Part shown: piece after piece, positions 1-6,885 of the stretch
How the letters are laid out: each line of letters opens with the position of its first letter
Numbering within the stretch: position 1 is the stretch's first letter
Source: CAZDEK01 sp964504625
GTDB taxonomy: Bacteria; Patescibacteriota; Saccharimonadia; CAILAD01; GCA-016700035
Length of the DNA stretch: 18,866 nt
Reading direction: 5' to 3'
Assembly (NCBI GenBank): GCA_964504625.1
Contig: CAZDEK010000010.1
Span: 1-18,866, forward strand
Made by a program: the position numbers and the translations under genes
Notes under the pieces: model-generated
Seen by the model: the letters and a program-made list of their open reading frames with translations, nothing else
The model's database searches: none
What the model was told of the DNA's origin: nothing

Positions 1-584
1 AACGTCTATTTGACTGGGCCCTAGAGGCCTTTAAGGATATGGCAGCAGCCGAAGTAATTGAAAGAAATAATGTGCAAATGACACAGGACAATAAAATCCG
101 TGATACTCAACGTCAACTAGATAAACTACTAGATTTAGCAACCAAAGAACTTATAACTACTGAAGAATATTCACTGAAAAGTGAACAGTTGAAAGCAGCA
201 CTAAATACACTTCAGAAAGATCAAACCAATACTGCAGCCCGCACGAAGAACTGGTATGAGTTCGCTACAAATACCCTACACACACTCTGCGATGCTGAAA
301 ATAGGTTCATTAACGGCGATATAGTGGTGAAGAAAGAAATACTACTGGCTATTGGTCAGAACCCTACCTTATTGGATGGAAAATTGCATATCACACCAGT
401 AAAATGGCTGAATCCAGTAGCAAACTCAACTGAGCATATTACAAAGGAGCTTAATAAGGTTAGAACCTTATCTCTACAGATGCAAAAAGCCTCCGAAGAG
501 GCCGTTCGTCATCAATGGTGCAGGGGGAGGGATTCGAACCCCCGAAGGCATAAAGCCGACAGATTTACAGTCTGTTGCGTTTGA
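1..584 (+). CDS. Large serine recombinase, C-terminal part (5' end outside window)
   Basis: The frame is open from the left edge (first full codon at position 3), so only the C-terminal part is seen. The first methionine, at 39, is internal and not the start. The visible protein has a charged helical stretch (RQLDKLLDLATKELITTEEY) typical of the coiled coil of large serine recombinases. It is followed by a segment like the usual family tail (ENRFINGDIVVKKEILLAIG, then LHITPVKWLNPV). The catalytic resolvase domain and zinc ribbon would lie outside. Such enzymes integrate and excise mobile elements at attachment sites. The region is clearly more AT-rich than the rest of the window, consistent with transfer. 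The frame crosses the terminator and tRNA-Tyr on the opposite strand and stops at a TGA inside the tRNA. The last 20 or so residues are therefore antisense tRNA, and the functional C-terminus is uncertain. The family call is by pattern memory, fairly sure. Confidence 0.75.
   Translation, partial: RLFDWALEAFKDMAAAEVIERNNVQMTQDNKIRDTQRQLDKLLDLATKELITTEEYSLKSEQLKAALNTLQKDQTNTAARTKNWYEFATNTLHTLCDAENRFINGDIVVKKEILLAIGQNPTLLDGKLHITPVKWLNPVANSTEHITKELNKVRTLSLQMQKASEEAVRHQWCRGRDSNPRRHKADRFTVCCV
484..503 (-). terminator. Rho-independent terminator of the tRNA-Thr/tRNA-Tyr unit
   Basis: Read on the minus strand, GCCTC, a TTCG tetraloop and GAGGC form a 5-bp GC-rich hairpin followed directly by TTTTT. 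It lies 13 bases past the CCA end of tRNA-Tyr, where a tRNA terminator is expected. On the plus strand the same bases code for residues KASEEA of the recombinase frame. Confidence 0.75.
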
Positions 585-602
585 CCGCTTCGCTACCCCT
601 GC
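516..602 (-). tRNA. tRNA-Tyr (anticodon GTA)
   Basis: The reverse complement folds as a class II tRNA. The acceptor stem GCAGGGG pairs with CCCCTGC, the discriminator is A, and CCA is encoded at 518-516. The T arm is GGGGG-TTCGAAT-CCCTC. The anticodon stem is ACAGA/TCTGT with loop CT-GTA-AA (anticodon complement at 566-568). An extra variable arm (GGC/GCC) is present, as usual for bacterial tRNA-Tyr. It follows tRNA-Thr by 10 bases and is probably cotranscribed with it. The 3' half is overrun on the plus strand by the recombinase frame, which makes it a candidate attachment site. Confidence 0.95.
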
Positions 603-612
603 CTACTTGATC

Positions 613-687
613 TGGAGCCCAAACCGAGGATTGAACTCGGGACCTCTTCCTTACCATGGAAGCGCTCTACCACTGAGCTATTTGGGC
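613..687 (-). tRNA. tRNA-Thr (anticodon GGT)
   Basis: The reverse complement has acceptor stem GCCCAAA/TTTGGGC, discriminator T and an encoded CCA. The D arm is GCTC/GAGC, the T arm is CCGAG-TTCAATC-CTCGG, and the anticodon stem is CTTCC/GGAAG. The loop carries GGT (complement at 653-655), which reads ACC/ACU threonine codons. It is the first gene of the two-tRNA unit. Confidence 0.95.
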
Positions 688-705
688 GCGTAAAAAACAG
701 TGCTT

Positions 706-734
706 AGTCTAGCAGTTTTCAGGGTAATTTTCAA
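706..734 (-). promoter_or_regulatory. Candidate sigma-70-type promoter for the tRNA pair
   Basis: On the minus strand, TTGAAA (734-729), a 17-bp spacer and TAGACT (711-706) are preceded by TG at the extended -10 position. A start near 700 would leave a short leader before tRNA-Thr. The -35 overlaps the stop codon of the TPR gene upstream. Prediction from consensus only. Confidence 0.6.
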
Positions 735-1381
735 CGCGTAGAGGCTGTCGCCGTCTTATGACTGACCGCGCGCTGACGCCAATGCTTAGCTTGATCAGGC
801 GTGCCGTACCGATCATGCCAGCGTGCTAAGAGTAACATTACCGAGCTGTCATCAGGCTGCAATTCATGCGCTGCCGCCAGAGCTTCAAACTGCTGCATAT
901 GCGCATCGGTCAGCTCGCACAAACGTGCTAAGGCTAAGAAACGAGCCAGAGTCGGTTCTAGCTCGAGCGAGCGCTGCATAGCCTCGGCTGAAGCTGGATA
1001 TTCCTTCTGATGGAATAGGATTGTGGCATAATTCTGCCAATCTCCAGCCTGTGGCGCTGCCTTGATAACAAACTCAAAGCACTCGCGAGCATCAGCATAA
1101 TTCTTTAAATGCGAATATACCATCCCAAGACGTCGATACGCAGTCAGATTTTTGTGGTCAAATTTGAGTACTTTAAAGTATGCCTTTTCTGCAGCCACCC
1201 ACTTCGCCTCGTCATAATAGCGCCCAGCCGCTGTGAGCAGTCGCTCTAATTGACTCTCATGGGTAATCGCCTCATTATCGAGTCCGGCATTAAGCCAATG
1301 CGCAAACTGATTGTAGCTCGAGCGCGTGAGGCGCCAAGTCACAAAGGCACACACTAAGAATGCAGCCACCTCCCAAATCAT
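731..1381 (-). CDS. Membrane-anchored TPR-repeat protein
   Basis: A 216-residue protein of unknown specific role. Residues 2-18 form one hydrophobic segment, probably a membrane anchor. The rest (about 45-208) reads as four to five helix pairs of the tetratricopeptide type, for example around YYDEAKWVAAEKAYFKVLKF and YRRLGMVYSHLKNYADAREC. TPRs are protein-protein binding scaffolds and no catalytic motif is visible. The start is the ATG at 1381 because GGAGGAG lies just upstream and the ATG overlaps the TGA of the preceding gene as ATGA. A TTG 27 bases upstream, which would add nine residues, is less likely. It is the last gene of the four-gene operon, probably translationally coupled to the clamp-loader-like gene. 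Confidence 0.8.
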   Translation of the reverse strand: MIWEVAAFLVCAFVTWRLTRSSYNQFAHWLNAGLDNEAITHESQLERLLTAAGRYYDEAKWVAAEKAYFKVLKFDHKNLTAYRRLGMVYSHLKNYADARECFEFVIKAAPQAGDWQNYATILFHQKEYPASAEAMQRSLELEPTLARFLALARLCELTDAHMQQFEALAAAHELQPDDSSVMLLLARWHDRYGTPDQAKHWRQRAVSHKTATASTR

Positions 1382-2028
1382 GCTGGCTCCTCCATCCGCA
1401 CAGCGCAAGTCTCAAGCAGCAGACGTACGTTTCCACTACCTTGAGCGTAGCCAGCATACTTCATGAGCCATGCTGCCAAGTCATAGTTATGCTCGGCACG
1501 AGCCTCTTCGAGCAGTTCATGATAGAACACGAGCTGCTGGGATCGATCTGTAAGCTGGGCCACCTCTGCCAAGCGCGCCGGTATGCGACTCGCCAGCCAG
1601 TGCTGCGCCCTCTCATGAGAAGAAATTACTTGAGGTGGCAGTGCGATAATCTGCGACCGTGATCGCAGTGTCGGCATTACGTGCGCTACAGTATCAACAA
1701 GCAACGCAAAGCGTGCACCCGCTGGTGGTTCTTCAACCACCTTCAGGAGGGCATTGGCAGCCTCAGGTGTTAATCGACGTGCGTCGGGAATAATAATCCA
1801 TCGTGTCTCAGCCATGAAGCTCGTCAGACTCAGCTCATGTACGACTTTCACAACCTCATCGCGACCATACGACCGATCAGTTTCAAGCCAGATGACATTT
1901 GCGCGATTGCGCAGCTCATCAAGACCCAGTGAGGTACCACCGACTAACTGTGTCAGATACTTTTCACGACTGGCGATATCGGGACTGGCAATAATCACAG
2001 CGTGAGCTTCTACTCGGGCAGTTGGCAT
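1378..2028 (-). CDS. holB: DNA polymerase III delta'-like clamp-loader subunit (short)
   Basis: A 216-residue AAA+-type protein related to the delta' subunit, which helps load the sliding clamp onto DNA. The clearest signature is LTPEAANALLKVVEEPP at 86-102, followed by TLRSRSQ at 120-126, both typical of delta'/gamma-family proteins. The P-loop position is degenerate (IIASPDIASREKY, 12-24), as expected for a delta' that does not hydrolyse ATP. The four-cysteine zinc module seen in many clamp-loader subunits is not visible. At 216 residues it is much shorter than the E. coli protein (334), so the C-terminal collar domain is reduced. The start ATG lies inside the 3' end of the pseudouridine synthase gene (19-base overlap), with AGAGG six bases upstream. 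The family is fairly sure, the exact subunit role less so. Confidence 0.8.
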   Translation of the reverse strand: MPTARVEAHAVIIASPDIASREKYLTQLVGGTSLGLDELRNRANVIWLETDRSYGRDEVVKVVHELSLTSFMAETRWIIIPDARRLTPEAANALLKVVEEPPAGARFALLVDTVAHVMPTLRSRSQIIALPPQVISSHERAQHWLASRIPARLAEVAQLTDRSQQLVFYHELLEEARAEHNYDLAAWLMKYAGYAQGSGNVRLLLETCAVRMEEPA

Positions 2029-2921
2029 TGGTACCTCTTCATCGTTGCTCGAAAATCATCTGGCAGCTGGCTCACAAATGTCTTTTTTATGCCACTCGGC
2101 AGCGTCAAGGTTAGCTCGCGAGCATGCAGCATCTGACGCGGCACATCATCTTTGCGGCCATAGACATGATCTCCCAGTATGGGGTGCTGTATCGCCGCGA
2201 GATGCACACGGATCTGATGCGTGCGACCAGTGCGGGGACGAGCTTCAACCAGGGCGATCTGCGGCCCGGCTGAGATTTGGCTAACAAGTGTTTCAGCCGG
2301 TCGGCCTAAAGGATCTATCTCGACCCGACCAGGATGTTGGCTCGAACGTGCCAAGCCAAATCGCAGCCGCTGTACTCCACGGCCAAGTTCACCCCAGACC
2401 AGCGCCCAATACACTTTGCCAACAGCACGCGCCCGAAAGGCTGTCTGCAGCTGATCTTTCGCTACCTCATGCTTCGCGATAATAACAACTCCAGAAGTGT
2501 CTTTATCGAGTCGATGCACGATACCCGGTCGTAATGCATCCGTATCATCCACCATATCTTTGACCACCCCCGCCAAGCTTGGCTCAGCTTTACCTGGCTT
2601 CGGATGCGTAATTAAGCCAGCTGGCTTGTCAAAGACGATGACATCACTATCCTCATACAGAACCTGGGGCATATGAGTCGCGATCAACTCAGCCTCAGCC
2701 AATCGTGGTACCGTCAATACATCAATCACTGAACCTGTAACTGGCTTTTCACTGACCGATGCTACCGCACCATCTAACAGCACTTGCCCATCACGGATCG
2801 CTGACTGCCACAATGATCTGCTGACATCTGGCCACAGGTCAGCTAGGACTCGATCAAAGCGCTGACCAGCATGCGCCGCCGTAATGACCTGGCGACGAAC
2901 CCCCTGCTTCCCCCTCGGCAT
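2010..2921 (-). CDS. rluD: RluA/RluD-family 23S rRNA pseudouridine synthase
   Basis: A 303-residue enzyme that isomerises uridine to pseudouridine in RNA. Residues about 19-70 look like an S4 RNA-binding domain. The catalytic domain follows, with HRLDKDTSG at 136-144, where Asp139 is the expected catalytic residue. The family motif GRTHQIRVHLA is at 232-242. Length and domain order match RluD-type enzymes. The exact target uridines cannot be read from sequence, so the symbol is a family-level assignment (RluA, RluC and RluD share these motifs). The start ATG shares its A with the TAA of the upstream channel-like gene (TAATG), so translational coupling is likely. No good Shine-Dalgarno is seen. 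Confidence 0.9.
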   Translation of the reverse strand: MPRGKQGVRRQVITAAHAGQRFDRVLADLWPDVSRSLWQSAIRDGQVLLDGAVASVSEKPVTGSVIDVLTVPRLAEAELIATHMPQVLYEDSDVIVFDKPAGLITHPKPGKAEPSLAGVVKDMVDDTDALRPGIVHRLDKDTSGVVIIAKHEVAKDQLQTAFRARAVGKVYWALVWGELGRGVQRLRFGLARSSQHPGRVEIDPLGRPAETLVSQISAGPQIALVEARPRTGRTHQIRVHLAAIQHPILGDHVYGRKDDVPRQMLHARELTLTLPSGIKKTFVSQLPDDFRATMKRYQCQLPE

Positions 2922-3901
2922 TAGATCAAATCACTCATTTCCTTCAGCTGTGTCTGCGTCCCCATGACGACGAGAGTATCACCCGCATAGAGTGTTTCAG
3001 TTCCTGATGGATTTACTTTGCTCAACCCGTCATTCGTATTCAGCGCCAGCACTGTAGCTCCCAGCTTGTGACCGTACAACCAGCTGAGCTTTTTACCCGC
3101 CAATTCTGAGCTGTCTGGTACCTTCACTTCACTGACTGCGAGCTGGCTATTATTATTGGTCGAGAGTATTTCGAGAAAATCAACCACGTTGGGGCGCGTC
3201 AAGGTTGTCGCCATATGGTAGCCGCCTATCTGATAGGGCATGGTCGTTCGGTCGGCCCCTGCTCGCGTCATGCGATCGCGATTCTCTTCGCGATTTACCC
3301 GCGCCACGATAAATACATTCGGGTTTAATTGTCGACTTGCAAGGGTGATAAAGAGATTATCGCTATCCTCGCCTAATCCCGCTACGAGCCCCTTTGCTCG
3401 ATCTATCCCAACTTGCCGTAAAACTTCTTCTTTTGTGGCGTCGCCGACGATACCGTAGTAGCCCTTCGCGATAATTTTCTTGACTTGCTCCTCATCGCCA
3501 TCGACGCAGATAAACGGTACTCCCTCATCGGCTAATTCATCAGCTACCTGCATGCCGACGCGACCGAGACCACAGACAATGTAATGATCATGAAGTTTTT
3601 GGGCGACTCTTTTCATATGTGTTCGGCGTAAACCATCTCCTAAACTTACTATATAGTCGGCCAGGACTTTGAGCAAATACGCGACCAAGACGAGCGAACT
3701 AATGATGAGGAAGACTACCATCGCACGACTAGCCGGGTCCTTGAAGCCATAGTGATCGAAGTGCGTCAGCAAGATAATGCCCGTCTCATAGAACGACTCA
3801 TAAAAACTCAAACTCGCCGTGGACATAAATGTCACGGTCCCAAGCACCATCAGACCAGCCGTAGCTAGGGCGATATTACGAAGGAGTCGACGATCAAACA
3901 T
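2921..3901 (-). CDS. Two-helix ion-channel-like protein with RCK (TrkA-N/TrkA-C) module
   Basis: A 326-residue membrane protein. Hydrophobic helices are at about 9-28 and 59-83, with a short pore-like segment between them (about 38-56). A soluble regulator of K+ conductance follows. The Rossmann fold carries YIVCGLGRVG at 107-116, with an acidic strand end (CVDGDEE) that would bind a nucleotide, and a TrkA-C-like domain is at about 255-326. The layout is that of MthK-like potassium channels. However, the canonical TVGYGD filter is missing: the pore position reads THFDHYGFKDP (46-56). Potassium selectivity is therefore unproven, and it may be a divergent channel or a ligand sensor. It is first in its operon, 27 bases behind a perfect TATAAT box. 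The domain architecture is sure, the transported ion is not. Confidence 0.85.
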   Translation of the reverse strand: MFDRRLLRNIALATAGLMVLGTVTFMSTASLSFYESFYETGIILLTHFDHYGFKDPASRAMVVFLIISSLVLVAYLLKVLADYIVSLGDGLRRTHMKRVAQKLHDHYIVCGLGRVGMQVADELADEGVPFICVDGDEEQVKKIIAKGYYGIVGDATKEEVLRQVGIDRAKGLVAGLGEDSDNLFITLASRQLNPNVFIVARVNREENRDRMTRAGADRTTMPYQIGGYHMATTLTRPNVVDFLEILSTNNNSQLAVSEVKVPDSSELAGKKLSWLYGHKLGATVLALNTNDGLSKVNPSGTETLYAGDTLVVMGTQTQLKEMSDLI

Positions 3902-3927
3902 ACCGTGGCTGAGCTTTCACCATAACC

Positions 3928-3956
3928 ATTATACGGGAAAGGTCAGTAATGACGGA
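3928..3956 (-). promoter_or_regulatory. Candidate promoter of the channel/rluD/holB/TPR operon
   Basis: A perfect TATAAT lies at 3933-3928 on the minus strand, 26 bases before the channel-gene start codon and past the terminator of the ribosomal operon. The -35 (TCCGTC at 17-bp spacing) is a poor match, so activity would depend on the -10. Confidence 0.6.
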
Positions 3957-3970
3957 ATCCTCAGCTACAC

Positions 3971-3998
3971 AAAAACCGCCCCGGAGAGGGCGGCTTTT
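3971..3998 (-). terminator. Rho-independent terminator after rpsI, end of the ribosomal superoperon
   Basis: On the minus strand a 6-bp all-GC stem (CCGCCC/GGGCGG) with a 6-base loop is followed by TTTTTGTG. It begins 10 bases past the rpsI stop codon. A run of A precedes the hairpin on the minus strand, so the structure is nearly symmetrical and could also stop plus-strand transcription. Confidence 0.85.
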
Positions 3999-4008
3999 GT
4001 GGCTTCTA

Positions 4009-4407
4009 CTAGCGCTTCGAAAACTGAGGTGCCTTACGAGCCTTCTTCAAGCCATACTTCTTTCGCTCTTTTTCACGCGGATCACGCGTCAAGAGGCCAG
4101 CTTTCTTGAGTCCGAGACGAAAATCATCACTCATCTCAACCAGCGCCCGAGCAATACCAAGCCGAATAGCGTCAACTTGGCCACGCTTGCCACCACCCTG
4201 AACACGAACGACTACATCGAGCTTATCGGCTTGGCTCACCTGCTCGAGAGGGGCCACCAAGAGTTTCGTCAATGTAGTGTTGTTAAAGTAGTCAACAGCT
4301 GTCTTTTCATTGACCGTAATCACACCCTTCCCCTTCATCAGGCGAACAGTCGCAACGGCCGACTTGCGACGACCAACGGCGTAATAATAATTCTGCTTCT
4401 CAGCCAT
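4009..4407 (-). CDS. rpsI: 30S ribosomal protein S9
   Basis: A 132-residue protein matching S9 over its full length. YAVGRRKSAVATVRL is near the N-terminus, GGGKRGQVDAIRLGIARAL in the middle, and DPREKERKKYG followed by KAPQFSKR at the end. The C-terminal SKR tail is the part that reaches the P-site tRNA in known ribosomes. It is the last gene of the superoperon, one base after rplM, and is followed at once by a terminator. The rplM-rpsI pair attached to the end of the alpha operon resembles the Gram-positive arrangement rather than E. coli, where the pair is separate. Confidence 0.98.
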   Translation of the reverse strand: MAEKQNYYYAVGRRKSAVATVRLMKGKGVITVNEKTAVDYFNNTTLTKLLVAPLEQVSQADKLDVVVRVQGGGKRGQVDAIRLGIARALVEMSDDFRLGLKKAGLLTRDPREKERKKYGLKKARKAPQFSKR

Positions 4408-4408
4408 A

Positions 4409-4840
4409 CTAACCTACCTTCAATTCTTGTGGTTTCTGTGCTGTATGAGGATGTTCAGGACCGGCGTAGACGTGCAAACGATGCATCATATAGGTTGCCA
4501 GTTTATTTTTTGGCAACATACCGCGAACCGCATGCTCAATAACTAAAGCAGGCTTCTTTTCGAGCTGCTCAGCGAGTGTCGTTTCTTTCAAGCCGCCGGG
4601 ATACCCACTATAACGATAGTATTTTTTATCGGTCAGCTTCGAGCCCGTCACTGCAACTTTCTCGGCATTAATGACAATAACGGTATCGCCAGTCAGTACG
4701 TGTGGACTGTAGGTCGGCTTGTCTTTACCGGTAAGCTTCCGAGCAATCGTTGTGGCTAGTCGACCTAATACGACGTCTGTAGCATCAACGATATACCACT
4801 GACTGACTACTTCTTGCGGCTTTGCCTGATAGGTCTTCAT
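4409..4840 (-). CDS. rplM: 50S ribosomal protein L13
   Basis: A 143-residue protein of normal length for L13, an early-assembly large-subunit protein. Typical features are WYIVDATDVVLGRLATTIA near the N-terminus, TGDTVIVINAEKVAVTGSKL, and VRGMLPKNKLA with RLHVYAGPEHPH toward the end. Its ATG overlaps the TGA of rplQ as ATGA, and it ends one base before rpsI. This coupling should keep L13 and S9 in step. Confidence 0.98.
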   Translation of the reverse strand: MKTYQAKPQEVVSQWYIVDATDVVLGRLATTIARKLTGKDKPTYSPHVLTGDTVIVINAEKVAVTGSKLTDKKYYRYSGYPGGLKETTLAEQLEKKPALVIEHAVRGMLPKNKLATYMMHRLHVYAGPEHPHTAQKPQELKVG

Positions 4841-5286
4841 TTTGCAGACTCCTTCTTGACGGGCTTAGTAGGCTTAGCGGACTTCGCCTTCTCAGCCTGG
4901 ATCTTCTTGAGTTTGTCTTCAAAATCGTCATCCAAGGCGAGCTCAATGAGCATCATTGGCGCAGCATCACCGCGTCGATAGCCAGTTTTCGTCGTACGCG
5001 TAAAGCCAGAGTTGCGCCCCTCGAAACCATAGACTAACTCTTGAGTCAATTTCTCAGCAGCTACCTTCGAGCCTAATGTTGCGTGAATTGCGCGAAGATT
5101 GTGCAACCCACCCTTTTTCGCTTTCGTAACTAAGCGATCAAAGACTGGCTTGATTGCCTTAGCTTTCGCCTCAGTGGTTTCAACTCGCTCATAGAGAACC
5201 AGCGATTCGAGCAACCCCTTGATAACGGCTTGCCGTGGGCCAACCTTGCGGGAGAGTTTAGAAGTAGTGTGATAATGCGCGTGCAT
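4837..5286 (-). CDS. rplQ: 50S ribosomal protein L17 with lysine-rich tail
   Basis: The L17 core is clear: LSRKVGPRQAVIKGLLESLV at 11-30, ETTEAKAKAIKP around 36-47, and GYRRGDAAPMMLIELAL at 102-118. L17 sits near the exit side of the large subunit. At 149 residues the protein is longer than the usual 115-130. The extra part (119-149) is rich in Lys, Ala, Pro and Glu and looks disordered. It lies directly downstream of rpoA (15-base gap), as in most bacteria, and overlaps the rplM start. Confidence 0.97.
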   Translation of the reverse strand: MHAHYHTTSKLSRKVGPRQAVIKGLLESLVLYERVETTEAKAKAIKPVFDRLVTKAKKGGLHNLRAIHATLGSKVAAEKLTQELVYGFEGRNSGFTRTTKTGYRRGDAAPMMLIELALDDDFEDKLKKIQAEKAKSAKPTKPVKKESAK

Positions 5287-5301
5287 AATTGTACTCCTGG
5301 C

Positions 5302-6243
5302 CTATTCAGCCAGCTTAATCCCAATCTCCTCGAGCTTTTCGAGCACTTCTTCAAACGCCTTCTGGCCAAAGCCTTTGAGTGACTTAAGATCACCCTTCGT
5401 GAGCTGAGTCAGATCACCAACAGTAGCGATATCGTTATTGATGAGAGCATTGGTGGTACGCTGCGAAAGAGATAGTTCTTCGATCGGCACTGCGCCGTGT
5501 TCAGCTTCTGCCTTAGCCTCAGCGGTCATAATACCATCGACACCAACCGAAACCACATCCATGCCCGCCACTACCTGGAAGTGACCAACGAGGATTTCTG
5601 CAGCCTGGCGCATCGCCTGATCTGGTGTGAGTGAGCCATCGGTTTCGATCTCCATAACCAGACTATCGAGGTTCGTCATCTGGCCGACACGAGTGTTTTC
5701 GATATTAAATCGAACCCGCTTAATCGGAGTGTAGATCGCATCTACTGCAATGTAGCCAACCGGTAGCTTCTCAGCCTGGCGAGTCTCGACCGGACTATAA
5801 CCACGGCCCTGCTCTACCTTAAACTCGATCTCAACCTTTGTCTTCGCATCATCGATCGTACAGAGCTCAAGATCCTTATTCACAATCTCGATATCAGCTG
5901 AGGTCTTGATATCACCAGCCGTCACTACACCCTTACCCGACTTCGAGAGTGTCATGGTGCCAGCCTCTGTACCGGTGTACTTAAGCTTGAGCTGCTTGAT
6001 GTTCAGGATGAGTGCAATCATATCTTCACGCACCCCCTTGAGGGTCGTAAATTCATGATCGGCACCTTCGATCTTAACGGCAGTCACAGCTGCACCCGCT
6101 AGGCTCGAGAGAATAACGCGGCGGAGGGAGTTCCCAATTGTCATACCGTACCCTGGGTATAGCGGCGCGATCGTAAAACGGCTGGTCCGCTCGTCGATTT
6201 TTTCTTCTTTCATTTCTGGCAGGTTGATGTCGAATAAGGCCAT
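5302..6243 (-). CDS. rpoA: DNA-directed RNA polymerase subunit alpha
   Basis: A 313-residue alpha subunit, which dimerises to seed RNA polymerase assembly and contacts promoter DNA. The N-terminal domain carries the typical PGYGMTIGNSLRRVILSSLA block at about 30-49. The C-terminal domain (about 255-313) has the helix-hairpin-helix form, ending in LKSLKGFGQKAFEEVLEKL. Arg262 and Asn265 in QRTTNAL match E. coli Arg265 and Asn268, the residues that bind UP elements, so upstream AT-rich promoter contacts are plausible. It lies between rpsD and rplQ in the standard alpha-operon order, with AAAGGAG just before the start. Confidence 0.99.
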   Translation of the reverse strand: MALFDINLPEMKEEKIDERTSRFTIAPLYPGYGMTIGNSLRRVILSSLAGAAVTAVKIEGADHEFTTLKGVREDMIALILNIKQLKLKYTGTEAGTMTLSKSGKGVVTAGDIKTSADIEIVNKDLELCTIDDAKTKVEIEFKVEQGRGYSPVETRQAEKLPVGYIAVDAIYTPIKRVRFNIENTRVGQMTNLDSLVMEIETDGSLTPDQAMRQAAEILVGHFQVVAGMDVVSVGVDGIMTAEAKAEAEHGAVPIEELSLSQRTTNALINNDIATVGDLTQLTKGDLKSLKGFGQKAFEEVLEKLEEIGIKLAE

Positions 6244-6265
6244 ACTGACTCCTTTTACTTGGTGG

Positions 6266-6883
6266 CTAGCGCGAGTAGAACTCGATGATTAATTGCTCTT
6301 CGATAAAATTGTCACTGTCGGCACGCTGCGGTGTACCAGTGACGGTGCCGTGCAGCTTCTTAGCGTCCAGCTTCAACCAGCTCGGCATGGTTGGCTGATT
6401 GCTTTTCAGGTTTTCGGCCAAAGCAACAAAGGCTGGTTTTTTAAGACTAGATTCTTTGATAGTAATCTCGTCACCTGGCTTAACCTGAATGGAAGGCACA
6501 TCTACCTTCTTTCCATTCAGACGAATGTGGGCATGACTGACGAGCTGACGAGCGGCTTGGCGTGATGGCGCCAGGCCCAGCCGATACACAACATTATCCA
6601 GGCGCTGTTCCAGAAGGACGAGCAAATTCTCACCCGAGACACCTTCACGTCGTTCAGCCTCTGAGACATAGCGACGGAATTGCTTTTCCATCACACCATA
6701 GAGCCGTTTAACCTTCTGCTTTTCACGCAGCTGGACTGCATAATCAGATGGCTTCGGACGGCGAGCCTGCCCATGCTGACCTGGGGCATAATTACGACGA
6801 GTCAGCGCTTTGGCAGTCTTTGGGTGAAGTTGGACGCCTTCACGACGAGCAATTTTGCTGATAGGAGTAAGATTACGTGCCAT
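6266..6883 (-). CDS. rpsD: 30S ribosomal protein S4 (zinc-free type)
   Basis: A 205-residue S4, a primary 16S rRNA binder that also lines the mRNA entry channel. The start is the ATG at 6883, giving MARNLTPISKIARREG, because this matches the family N-terminus and has GAGG eight bases upstream. An in-frame ATG at 6916 lies inside rpsK and is rejected. The N-terminal cysteines of zinc-binding S4 are missing, so this is the zinc-free type. The S4 RNA-binding domain is at about 85-150 (RLDNVVYRLGLAPSRQAARQ). The gene ends with EEQLIIEFYSR, as usual. Two bases separate it from rpsK. Confidence 0.98.
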   Translation of the reverse strand: MARNLTPISKIARREGVQLHPKTAKALTRRNYAPGQHGQARRPKPSDYAVQLREKQKVKRLYGVMEKQFRRYVSEAERREGVSGENLLVLLEQRLDNVVYRLGLAPSRQAARQLVSHAHIRLNGKKVDVPSIQVKPGDEITIKESSLKKPAFVALAENLKSNQPTMPSWLKLDAKKLHGTVTGTPQRADSDNFIEEQLIIEFYSR

Positions 6884-6885
6884 GA

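Noticed and set aside
1382..1408. TTG start extending the TPR protein by nine residues
   Set aside because: The ATG at 1381 has a strong GGAGGAG upstream and the ATGA overlap with the previous gene. The extension would bury that site in coding sequence.
3949..4542. Plus-strand open frame of 197 codons over rpsI and rplM
   Set aside because: It lies antisense to two clear ribosomal genes and its protein has no family resemblance or plausible start context. It is a shadow frame.
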